Assembly (NCBI GenBank): GCA_035771175.1
Contig: CM069608.1
Span: forward strand, 9,318,019 to 9,382,018
Length of the DNA stretch: 64,000 nucleotides
Reading direction: 5' to 3'
From: Paratinospora sagittata
Lineage: Eukaryota > Streptophyta > Magnoliopsida > Ranunculales > Menispermaceae
Shown here: piece after piece, positions 10,535 through 19,839 of the stretch
Layout: the number at the start of each line of letters is the position of its first letter
Position numbering within the stretch: position 1 is the first letter of the stretch
Translations under genes and position numbers: made by a program
Notes under the pieces: generated by a model
What the model saw: the letters and a program-made list of their open reading frames with translations, nothing else
Databases searched by the model: none
Told to the model about the DNA's origin: nothing

Positions 10535-10705
10535 AAAAACTTACTTTCAAAGTTTAATCAAGGACACTTTCATCCTCAACCTCACCCTCACCCTCACCCT
10601 CATTTCCTTTCTCGACTCTATATGAAGCATGCAATCTCATTATTTTTATTACTTATTTACAACCCACTTTCTCCCCGTACCTTATCACTCATCAGTCACC
10701 AATAG
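10535..10705. other. short spacer with CCCTCA microsatellite
   Basis: Contains (CACCCT)n-like DNA at about 10578-10602. The 67-codon frame across it gives a His/Pro repeat and is not considered a gene. Confidence 0.5.
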
Positions 10706-11277
10706 TAAGGGTGCCAACGATTTAATTTGGGTCAATTTAATGCTCAAACCTAAATCAAATCAAATATAATCAGTTTCGGTTCGATTTAGCTTAATCGGTT
10801 ATTTCGAATTATCAAACCAAATTAAACCGAACCTAATATAATCGGTTTGGTTATGTTTGGATTGATCGATTTAAAGTTTTAAATATACATACATTAAATA
10901 AATTACAATAATCAATTATATATGTATGTATATAAAATAATTTTAACTTTTTTAATACATATTTAAAAATCTTGAAAACTATTTTTACTATATAAAGATG
11001 ATTATATAATTTTTTAATCAGAATGTTTATATCATAAAAGAATCATGGACATTAAAAATAAATATTAATAGTTTTAATTTTAGAATCAGTTTTGTTCGGT
11101 TTAGATCGATTTTTAAAGTCTCAACCCACAATCCGAACTAAACATATCGGTTTATACTTTTTTCAAACTTAAACCATACCGAACTTATTAAAAAATTAAA
11201 TCAAACCAAACTAAACATATCGATTTGGTTCGATTTCACGGTTTGAACCAATCTATTGACACTCCTAACTAATAGAG
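10706..11277. mobile_element. non-autonomous hAT-like element
   Basis: 572-bp A/T-rich element whose terminal inverted repeats start TAAGGGTGCCAACG on the left and, reversed, TAGGAGTGTCAATAG on the right. It is flanked by 8-bp near-duplicates ACCAATAG (10698-10705) and ACTAATAG (11278-11285). Sub-terminal GGTTTGGTT/TCGGTT motifs repeat on both sides. An 8-bp duplication fits hAT; no transposase is encoded. Confidence 0.7.
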
Positions 11278-12698
11278 TAGAGTAAAGGTAGTGGACCCGT
11301 GTTTGACCCCTTGTAATTGGAAAAAAACTTTGTTGCATATAGTTGAGTTGATTTAATAATGAGTCAAGATTAATTTTATTATCTAAACGAGAAATCAATA
11401 TAGATAGCATTAGATGATATTATCATTGTGGAGAACATAGTTAATATATGCACTCTCCTTTATTTTGGATATTCCTTGTGTAATGCACGGGCTCTTTTGA
11501 TATTTATTGAATATAATTATTTAAATAAATATTTTTAATTATTTAAAATTAAATAAAATACTTCATCTAATGAGTTGATCTTGTTCGTTTTTCATTAAAA
11601 ATAATTTATTAATAAGTGGACAACTAATTTTTATGTGTACTTACTTTCGTGAACTTTTATTTTAATTATGAAGTGTATCAAAGTAGTAAATAATAAAAAT
11701 AAAGCATATATCTGTTTAATATATAATATAACTTATCTAAAATTAATATCGATAAGTATATTCACTTTTAATTGTAAAAGGGTACTAAAATTGACATCTT
11801 CAACTAAAAATACTATAGAAAAGCACTTTTGATGTGTTTTGCTAAACAAGTTTTATATGACTTCTTTATAAGCACTTTTCTGAAAAAACGCTTTTTAAAA
11901 ATCTATAATCCAAAAGTAGAAGCTCTACCTAATAAGATCAATATCTAATGAATATACATATTTAGTTACATATGTAGATATAATTTTTACAGTTAGAATA
12001 ACACTTTCTTTATTATTTGTAGGTTTTATTTTTGAAAGGGCGCCAATAATTTTTTTTTAAAGGATGCCAATAGATATGCTGATAATCACAAATCAAATAT
12101 AATGTGAAACGCACGTACTTTCCTCCAAAATATTAAATCAATCAATTGTACAAAGAACTATTAAAACCAAGTAGTAGACAATTCAATGCAATTTTTCACT
12201 TTAATCTCAAACGTTGAGCATAAATTTTAGTTGAGTAAATATGTTCAACACATACATGTAACTATATAATAGTCTAGGAAAAAATTGATATATGTAGCTT
12301 TACCTTTACATTTAAACCTCTGAAGTCATAATAAAACAACTTCAACTATGGGGTCAAGGTTCGGCCCGCACTTACTAGTATACATTGATGAAATAAGAGA
12401 AAAGAAATAAGCCTTTGATTCATCAAATTTAGAAATACTTGGTGAAATAAAATTTTACTTTGAAAAATTATTATTTTTTAAAAATGTCAAAAATTTATTT
12501 ATTTTTATTTTACTTTCTGAATAGTATCCTAAATTGTTGTTACCAGCGATACCCACTTCTTGAAAGGAAAATGTGGGCTTCTCTTTTAGGCAACATATGA
12601 AGACACAAACTAGAGGATTTGTAAGCTTGTTTACCCAACAGTACTTCTGCTAGTGCTAGACATTTTTCTACTCTTAATATATGAATAAAAGTCACACA
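11278..12698. other. A/T-rich spacer with dispersed repeats
   Basis: 11341-11448 is a second copy of 2603-2736. 12400-12600 is a diverged match to about 32695-32890 (AAGCCTTTGATTCATCAAATTTA type start). No gene seen. Confidence 0.55.
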
Positions 12699-12748
12699 TG
12701 TGGGGTTCATGGGGTCCACTCAAGATAAACAAATAAAAAAGGAAATGA

Positions 12749-12791
12749 GGTTGGTGGCCGCCCTCGGCCACTACGAGGGCGGCCACCAACC
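12749..12791. repeat. 18-bp perfect inverted repeat in LTR U3
   Basis: Arms GGTTGGTGGCCGCCCTCG and its exact complement flank a 7-base loop GCCACTA. It is G+C-rich in an A/T-rich LTR. The 3' LTR has the same hairpin at 18150-18183 with 15-bp arms and a 4-base loop. Confidence 0.93.
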
Positions 12792-12896
12792 TGGTCACTA
12801 AATTCGGCGCCGGCTGGCGTCGAATTGTTTGCCAAAAACTTTGAATAAATAGTATAAAATATATTATTTATAATTACACAAATACCCTGAATACTC

Positions 12897-12908
12897 CTAT
12901 AAATAGGG
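12897..12908 (+). promoter_or_regulatory. TATA box of copia LTR promoter
   Basis: CTATAAATAGGG in the 5' LTR, repeated in the 3' LTR near 18289-18300. Placement upstream of the R/U5 part fits the element promoter. In copy A the matching place reads CTAAAAAATAG, a weaker box. Confidence 0.65.
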
Positions 12909-13106
12909 CCTTACTTCATTCATAAATTCATGTTCACTGAGTTCTATTCTGAGAGATCTATTAAGAGATCCAATCTGTAAGATCCACCTAAGGGTGATCT
13001 AATAAAAGAGTGCTGCCTCCCGTGGACGTAGATAATTTGCCGAACCACGTTAAATTTATTGTATCGTTTTTTCTTTCATACTTTACTCCGATTTCGCACT
13101 ACAAAT

Positions 13107-13118
13107 TGGTATCAGAGA
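13107..13118 (+). other. primer-binding site for initiator tRNA-Met
   Basis: TGGTATCAGAGA lies 3 bases after the 5' LTR end and matches the complement of the plant initiator tRNA-Met 3' end, where minus-strand cDNA synthesis begins. The last base differs from the usual GAGC. Confidence 0.88.
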
Positions 13119-13333
13119 CAAGGTGAAGCTTTGGAAGAAAAACAGACCCTCTGTCGAATTTTTCGAGACAGCGTCGAAATTTTTGAGATTCTGCAACAGT
13201 GATCAGAACTGTTTTCTGATCACCCGTGGAGGTAGCTCTTGTTTTCAGGAGTCCAACGCAACAAACGGCGAGAAAAACGGACAAGAAACGAGTTCTCAGG
13301 AGCCGATCAAAGTTTGATCCTTGTACAGCGTTT

Positions 13334-13830
13334 GCCGGTACTGTTCATCCCGGAACTGTTCATCTCCAGAACTGTTCATCCGATCCGAATCCGACCCGGA
13401 TCCGACCCACGACCCAAATCCGGTCCAGCCGGTACTGTTCATCACAGTCCGATACTGTTCATCACAGTCCGATACTGTTCATCACAGTCCGACACTGTTC
13501 ATCAGGCCCGAGCCACTCAGTCCCTCACTGTTCATACCGGTCCAGCCCACACGATCTGCTACTGTTCATCACCGGCCTAGCCCACTCAATCCGCCACTGT
13601 TCATCCCCCAACTGTTCATTCGGGCCTAACTATTCATCCTACCCCAACTATTCATCCGGCCCAGCCCGCGCTTAGCCCGACACTGTTCATCTCAGCCCCC
13701 CACTCGGTCTGCCACTGTTTATTTCGGTCCAGCCCGGTCGGTCCGCCACTGTTCATCAGGCCCAGTCATTTCGGCCCGTCACTGTTCATACAGCCTGATA
13801 TTGTTCATCCCGGCCTGATACTGTTCATCC
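13334..13830 (+). repeat. ACTGTTCAT array in the copia leader
   Basis: About 19 occurrences of ACTGTTCAT(C), 15 of them exact, spaced roughly 14-45 bases apart and separated by C-rich linkers (GGCCCAGCC, CAGTCCGAT and similar). Three consecutive units around 13435-13495 are near-identical 20-mers. It lies between the primer-binding site and gag. Stop codons are rare here in all plus frames because of composition, so the open frames are not genes. Confidence 0.9.
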
Positions 13831-14009
13831 GGCTAATTTTTTGTCTAATTTCAGCAAAGTAAGACTCGTTTCCACCATTTTCGACCGTTCCGGACGCAGC
13901 CGTGCAATCCGTTTCTGCAGATTCAGCTCCTAAGTTATTGATATAGCTTAGTTGGAGTTGTTTATCATTTTTTGAGCACTTTTCGACGTCATACATATTT
14001 TCGGTCTTA

Positions 14010-15845
14010 ATGGCGGAGGAACTCCCAACCACAAGCAGACCTTGGCAAAGAAGTTCAATGTCCAACGCAAAGTTCGAGGTAGAGAAATTCAACGGCACCA
14101 ACAACTTTGGCATGTGGCAATGTGAAGTTCAAGATCTACTATTCAGGGAAGGATCACATATCGCCTTGGAAGCCAAGCCCAAGGATATGTCCGATGATGA
14201 TTGGCATTCTGTAAATCGTCAAGCTTGTGGCACAATCAGACTCTGTTTGGCCAAAGATCTGAAGTACTTTGTCATGAAAGAGATTATGGCAATAAGTCTC
14301 TGGAAGAAACTGGAGGACAAGTACATGACGAAAAGTGTAGAGAACCGTCTTTACCTGAAGAAGAAGCTCTATCGTTTTCAGTACAAGGAAGGTACTCCCA
14401 TGAGTGAGCATCTTGATAAATTCAACAAGATTCTTGCTGATCTACTAAATCTTGATGTTGACCCTCTTGATGAGGATAAGGCACTATTGTTGTTAAACTC
14501 TTTGCCTGAAAGTTATGAACATTTAACAACAACTTTTCTATATGGTAAAGATGAGGTTAAATTCAGTGATGTTTCAAATGCTTTGGTGAACAACGAGTAT
14601 CGAAGGAAGGACCAGCGCGATCACAAGGAAGCATCACCAACAGCCTTGACGGTATCCAGAGGCAGGGCTAACAACAAATCGGATAGATCCAGTGGGCGAG
14701 ACCGATCTCGCTCAAAGTCAAAAGAACCTTCATCACGTCAACGTCTTGCAAAGGATGAATGTGCCTATTGTCACCAAAAGGGGCACTGGAAGAAAGATTG
14801 TCCAAATAAGGACAAGACAACTGCAAATGTGGCACAGAAGGCTGAAGAAGATTCTGCCTTCTCCGTTTCATCTATAGACAATCAGTCTGATAGATGGATA
14901 TTAGATTCCGGCTGTTCCTATCATATGTGTCTGAATCGACATTGGTTCTCAAAATTGGATGAGTTCGATGGAGGAGTCGTGCTCATGGGCAACAACAATA
15001 CCTGCCAAACAAAGGGTATTGGAACTATACGCCTAAAGATGCATGACGGTACAACAAGACGGCTCACGGACGTCAGATATGTCCCAGATCTGAAGAAAAA
15101 TTTGATCTCACTAGGCGTCCTTGATTCCAGCGGTTACAAGGTAACCATTGAAGGTGGCGTTCTTAAAGTTGTACGTGGAGCACTCTTGGCCATGAAGGGT
15201 ACTCAGAAAGGAAATCTTTATTTCCTTGACGGACACACAGTAATCGGAAGTGTATCAGCTTGCACCAGTTCTAATGATGTTTCATCAGACACTTCCCGAC
15301 TTTGGCACATGCGGCTCGGACATGTTGGAGAAAAGGCTCTTCAAACCTTGATAAAGCAAGGTTCTCTGAAAGGTGCAAAGACCGGGAAACTTGACTTCTG
15401 CGACCACTGTATCTTAGGCAAGCAGACGCGAGTCAAGTTTGGCACTGCAATCCACCGCACAAAAGGAACATTGGATTATGTTCATACCGACGTTTGGGGA
15501 CCCTCTCAAAATGCTTCATTAGGAGGTAAACGTTGGTTTGTTACTTTCATTGATGATTTCTCACGCTTTGTTTGGGTTTATACCATGAAGCATAAAGATG
15601 AAGTGCTAGATATCTTTCTTCTATGGAAGAAAATGGTAGAAACCCAAACGGGAAGGAAGATTAAGAGGCTCAGATCTGATAATGGAGGAGAATACAAGTC
15701 AGACCCATTTCAGAAATTTTGTGAGAATGAAGGGATTGTCAGACATTTCACAGTCCCAGGCACGCCACAACAAAACGGTGTTGCTGAACGCATGAATCAT
15801 ACTTTGGTAGATAAAGTTCGCTGCATGTTATCTATTCTGGACTGA
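14010..15845 (+). CDS. copia gag-protease-integrase polyprotein, N-terminal part
   Basis: 611 open codons from ATG 14010, the first ATG after the leader array that opens the long frame. Order: UBN2-type Gag (about residues 15-215, FNGTNNFGMWQ); basic SR-rich linker; CCHC zinc knuckle CAYCHQKGHWKKDC (about 250-263); aspartic protease LDSGCSYHM (about 298); GAG-pre-integrase HHCC zinc domain with WHMRLGH and CDHCILGKQ (about 433-470); integrase core with HTDVWGP, RSDNGGEY and GVAERMN, so all three D, D, E residues are present. The frame ends after SILD because one base is missing near 15832 relative to the downstream frame. Gag and protease could still be made. Confidence 0.92.
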   Translation: MAEELPTTSRPWQRSSMSNAKFEVEKFNGTNNFGMWQCEVQDLLFREGSHIALEAKPKDMSDDDWHSVNRQACGTIRLCLAKDLKYFVMKEIMAISLWKKLEDKYMTKSVENRLYLKKKLYRFQYKEGTPMSEHLDKFNKILADLLNLDVDPLDEDKALLLLNSLPESYEHLTTTFLYGKDEVKFSDVSNALVNNEYRRKDQRDHKEASPTALTVSRGRANNKSDRSSGRDRSRSKSKEPSSRQRLAKDECAYCHQKGHWKKDCPNKDKTTANVAQKAEEDSAFSVSSIDNQSDRWILDSGCSYHMCLNRHWFSKLDEFDGGVVLMGNNNTCQTKGIGTIRLKMHDGTTRRLTDVRYVPDLKKNLISLGVLDSSGYKVTIEGGVLKVVRGALLAMKGTQKGNLYFLDGHTVIGSVSACTSSNDVSSDTSRLWHMRLGHVGEKALQTLIKQGSLKGAKTGKLDFCDHCILGKQTRVKFGTAIHRTKGTLDYVHTDVWGPSQNASLGGKRWFVTFIDDFSRFVWVYTMKHKDEVLDIFLLWKKMVETQTGRKIKRLRSDNGGEYKSDPFQKFCENEGIVRHFTVPGTPQQNGVAERMNHTLVDKVRCMLSILD

Positions 15846-17993
15846 GCAAGGCATTTTGGGCTGAAGCTTTGTCATATGCCTCTCACATCATCAATAGACT
15901 TCCTGCAACAACACTAGATGGCAAAACTCCCAAGGAGGTATGGTCTGGACACCCCGTTTCAGATTATGATTCTCTGCGCATATTTGGATGCACCGCATAT
16001 TTCCATGTGAAGGAATCCAAACTGGATCCTAGGTCCAAGAAAGCGATTTTCATGGGCTTTAGTGAAGGAGTTAAGGCTTTCCGACTATGGAACCCTAAGT
16101 CAAAGAAGATTGTACAAAGTCGAGATGTAACTTTTGACGAATCTGTGATGTTAAAGCATACAGTTTCTGATAAAGAAAATCGAGATCCAGATTTGCCTCA
16201 GCAGGTGGAGTTAGATATTCCAGTAACTCCTGACAAGTCAGCAGAGATATCCAACCATCCGGAAGAAGACGAGGAGGAAATCTCAGTTGAGGTGGAGGCT
16301 CCAGGACCAGACATCAGTCAACAACCAGAATCAATTGCCACCAGTCGACCAAGAAGAGAAATTCGCACACCGACATGGTTGCATATGCATTACCAGTCAC
16401 CGGAGATGATATTCCATACAATTACAAAGATGTTAGTCAGAGTATGGAAAGTGATAAGTGGAAAATGGCAATTCATGAGGAGATGAAATCACTCCATCAG
16501 AATCAGACTTAGAAGTTGGTTCCACTTCCGAAAGGAAAGAAACCAATTGGCTGCAAATGGGTTTTCGCTAAGAAGGAAGGCTCTCCCAGCACAGATGATA
16601 TCCGATACAAAGCCAGACTGGTAGCAAAAGGCTACGCTCAGAGGGAAGGAATTGACTACAATGAGGTATTCTCACCTGTTGTTAAGCATTCGTCAATTCG
16701 AATATTATTGGCTTTGGTTGCACAGTTTGATCTCGAGTTAGCCCAACTCGATGTCAAAACTGCTTTTCTGCATGGTAATTTAGAAGAAGAGATATATATG
16801 TCTCAACCAGAAGGATTCAAAGTACCAGGAAGAGAGCATTAGGCTTGCAAGTTGAGCAAGTCATTGTATGGCCTGAAGCAGTCACCGAGACAGTGGTACA
16901 AGCGATTTGACAGCTTCATCCTAGGGCAGAAATATACCCGAAGTCAGTTTGATCATTGTGTTTACTATCGCAAACTTCAAGACGGTACATTTATCTATTT
17001 GCTTTTATATGTAGATGATATGTTAATCGCATCTAAAAGCAAGGTGGAGATCAACAAGCTGAAGGCTCAATTGAGCTCAGAGTTTGAAATGAAGGATCTT
17101 GGAAGGCCAGAAAAATTCTCGGGATGGAGATAACTCGAGACAGGGCCAAAAGCACAATCTGTTTGACTCAGACTCAGTATTTGAAGAAAGTTCTTCAAAC
17201 CTTTGGCATTGACAATGACACAAAACCTGTGAGCACACCATTGGCACCACATTTTAAGCTAAGTTCATCAATGTCACCAAATTCCGAAGATCAGAAGAAG
17301 CAAATGGAGAACATTCCATATGCAAATGCAGTTGGTGCCTTGATGTATGCTATGGTGTGTACCAGACCCGACATTTCACATGCTGTAAGTATGGTAAGTC
17401 GTTACATGCACAACCCCGGTAAAGGCCACTAGCAAGCAGTGAAGTGGATTCTACGGTATATTCATGGTACTGTAGATATTGGTTTAAAGTTCGAGAGAGA
17501 TACGAAAAGTTGTAAGCATCTAGTCGGATATGTGGATTCGGACTATGCTGGAGATCTTGACAAGCGCAGATCTACTACTGGTTATGTTTTCACTATGGCA
17601 GGAGGACCAGTGAGTTGGAGATCAACACTACAGTCAACAGTTGCTTTGTCTACTACAGAGGCAGAGTACATGGCAGTAACGGAAGCTTTCAAGGAAGCAA
17701 TCTGGTTTCATGGATTGACTAAAGACTTGGGAATTGTGCAGAAGAATGTTGAAGTTTTCTGCGACAGCCAGAGTGCCATTTGTTTGGCAAAGAACCAAGT
17801 TCATCACAGTCGAACGAAGCATATTGATGTTCGTTTTCATTTTGTTCGAGAAATAGTAGAAGAAGGGAGTATTCTTCTGCAAAAGATCAAGACTGCAGAT
17901 AACCCCGCAGATATGCTTACAAAGGTGGTTACAGGAATCAAGTTCCAACATTGTTTGGACTTGATCAACATCTCACGAGCTCGAAGTGCCTAA
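15846..17993 (+). pseudogene. copia integrase C-terminus, reverse transcriptase and RNase H, broken
   Basis: Continues the polyprotein in pieces: 15869-16486 integrase end (LSYASHIINRLP, FGCTAYFHVKE); frameshift around 16370; stop TAG at 16510; 16516-16842 RT fingers (PIGCKWVFAKKEG, LAQLDVKTAFLHG); stop TAG 16840; 16852-17133 with YVDDMLIA; one-base loss near 17103; 17124-17432; stop TAG 17430; 17439-17993 RNase H (ALSTTEAEYMA, DSQSAICLAKN). Copy A shows TGG at the positions matching 16840 and 17430 and has the missing base, so these are defects of this copy. The reverse transcriptase cannot be made as one protein. Confidence 0.93.
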
Positions 17994-18080
17994 GGGCACT
18001 AATGGAGGCAGCAACAATTTTTTGAAGGAAGCTTGCTATCTGTAGAGAGATTGCAGGTGTGGAGGAGCCCTGTTCCACAT

Positions 18081-18096
18081 GAGGTGGAGGTGGAGA
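18081..18096 (+). other. polypurine tract before the 3' LTR
   Basis: GAGGTGGAGGTGGAGA directly precedes the 3' LTR and would prime plus-strand cDNA synthesis. It is also present before the LTR of copy A. Confidence 0.8.
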
Positions 18097-18098
18097 TT

Positions 18099-18495
18099 TG
18101 TGGGGTCCATGGGGTCCACCTCAAGATAAACAAATAAAAAAGGAAATGAGGTTGGTGGCCGCCCTCGTGGGCGGCCACCAACCTGGTCACTAAATTCGGC
18201 GCTGGCTGGCGCCGAATTGTTTGCCAAAAACTTTGAATAAATAGTATAAAATATATTATTTATAATTACACAAATACCCTGAATACTCCTATAAATAGGG
18301 CCTTACTTCATTCATAAATTCATGTTCAGTGAGTTCTATTCTGAGAGATCTATTAAGAGATCCAATCTGTAAGATCCACCTAAGGGTGATCTAATAAAAG
18401 AGTGCTGCCTCCCGTGGACGTAGGCAATTTGCCGAACCACGTTAAATTTGTTGTCTCGTTTTTTCTTTCATGCTTTACTCCGATTCCGCACTACA
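18099..18495 (+). repeat. 3' LTR of copia copy B
   Basis: 397 bp, TGTGGGGTCC... to ...GCACTACA. It differs from the 5' LTR by about ten substitutions, a one-base insertion and a 9-bp deletion exactly at the tip of the U3 hairpin (18150-18183). Confidence 0.92.
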
Positions 18496-18963
18496 ACACG
18501 CGTACGCTGGAGTGAAAGGTGGGTTATATCTTGAATATAATTATAGCTTTTATCACCTCTACTGTATTATGCACTTGATCACCATGTCTGAATTAATCAC
18601 CTCTATGCAGTAAAGCATCTATCTCCGAGGAGCATTTCTCCGATGAATGAAGGATTGCTACAGCCTCAGCCGTTAATTGAATTTCCATCTACCACGCGCC
18701 ATTTCAATCCATGTTGAAGTACTCTATTAAAATGCTCCTCCAACCCCTAGATGATCTCTTCACAGCCTAGTTGGAGTACCTACATGAATGTGACATAAGG
18801 AAAATATATTTTAGAACTTTGATGAGGAGGAAATGAAGGTCTTGTAGGATTCTCCATTCTGTTTTTGCATTGAAACTTACCAAGTTTCAAAAACCAATTC
18901 CTGATTGATTTTTTTTTTTTGTCGACTTATTCCATTTGCACCAATAGATACCCCTAGCTAGCT
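18496..18963. other. spacer
   Basis: Flank between the copia element and a retroposon. No gene or repeat recognised; a 12-base T-run near 18908-18920. Confidence 0.5.
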
Positions 18964-19839
18964 AAATTGTTGGGTGCCCAGTGAATATTTGAAGGAGCCT
19001 CTAAGAATTTCTATTGTCTCTGGAGCGATATCCTTTATGCTGGTTCTTGGCTTGTTGCTTCCAAGCCTAATAAAGGTTACGGCCAGTGGCGGATCTTGGA
19101 GGAGGAAACATTTTAAAAAAATCTTTTATGACTATGTTATAAAAGAAATAATAGATTATATTTAAAAAAATAAATAATAGATTATTATTATTCGTCTCTT
19201 CAATAATTATTTACAAGTTCTTACACCGCCTCTTCAACATGAAAAAAATTATTATTTTTATTAAAAAATTAAAATTTGTATTGAGTTAATTAATTTTTTG
19301 TAAATTATCAAAATAGGTAATATTAATTAATAAAGATATATGGCCTTATTATTAAAAGATTAACAAGCTTATAGATAAAAATAAAAAAAACCCCTATTAG
19401 CCAATTTATGTAATTGATGTCATGTCCACATAGACCACATTCACACTCTAAACTTGGGCTATCTTATAAGTTTTAAAAGCCCAAGAGAAAATCAAAGAAA
19501 ACCAGCCCACTACTATTTTTTTTGGTACATAACCAGCCCACCACTATGATTAGAAGTTAAAACGCCTCTATTTTAACAAGTTAAGGAAAAGAAAGGGGAA
19601 ACTTGTGGGTTAAGATTTTTTGTCATTTGTGAATTGAAAAAATGCAGTTTGAATACATTAAAAAAAGAAGTGATTTAACATAATTAAAACATAACAAAAA
19701 TAATAGTTATTGAATAATATGCTATGCAAGAACTGATGCATAAAAATCAAGAGTTATCTTCATAATTTACTAAACTGAAATTATAGTTGATGACTTGTTG
19801 TGTTTGTTTTGGGTTTTTAGACCCCATTTCCTAAACCAA

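Larger units (their letters stand above)
12699..13103 (+). repeat. 5' LTR of copia copy B
   Basis: TGTGGGGTT... to ...GCACTACA, 405 bp. It carries a long hairpin (12749-12791), a second short palindrome with an ATTCGGCGCC core (about 12801-12826), and a CTATAAATAGGG box (about 12897-12908), a good TATA box for the element's transcript. Confidence 0.92.
12699..18495 (+). mobile_element. complete but defective Ty1-copia retrotransposon (copy B)
   Basis: A 5.8-kb element with two LTRs (405 and 397 bp), a primer-binding site complementary to initiator tRNA-Met, a repetitive leader, gag-protease-integrase-reverse transcriptase-RNase H in copia order, and a polypurine tract. Flanking bases ACACA (12694-12698) and ACACG (18496-18500) are a near-perfect 5-bp target duplication. 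Gag and polymerase type suggest the Tork/Tnt1-like group (inference). The LTRs differ at roughly ten positions by eye plus two indels, so insertion is recent on a plant time scale. Pol is broken in at least six places, so it needs proteins from elsewhere. Confidence 0.93.

Noticed and set aside
13226..13675. Three overlapping Ser/Pro/His-rich frames in the copia leader
   Set aside because: They result from the C-rich ACTGTTCAT array, overlap in all frames, and lie before gag. No homology or conserved start.
13334..13830. CRISPR-like regular repeat array
   Set aside because: Units are 9-10 bp with irregular spacing inside a plant retrotransposon leader; no CRISPR biology applies.
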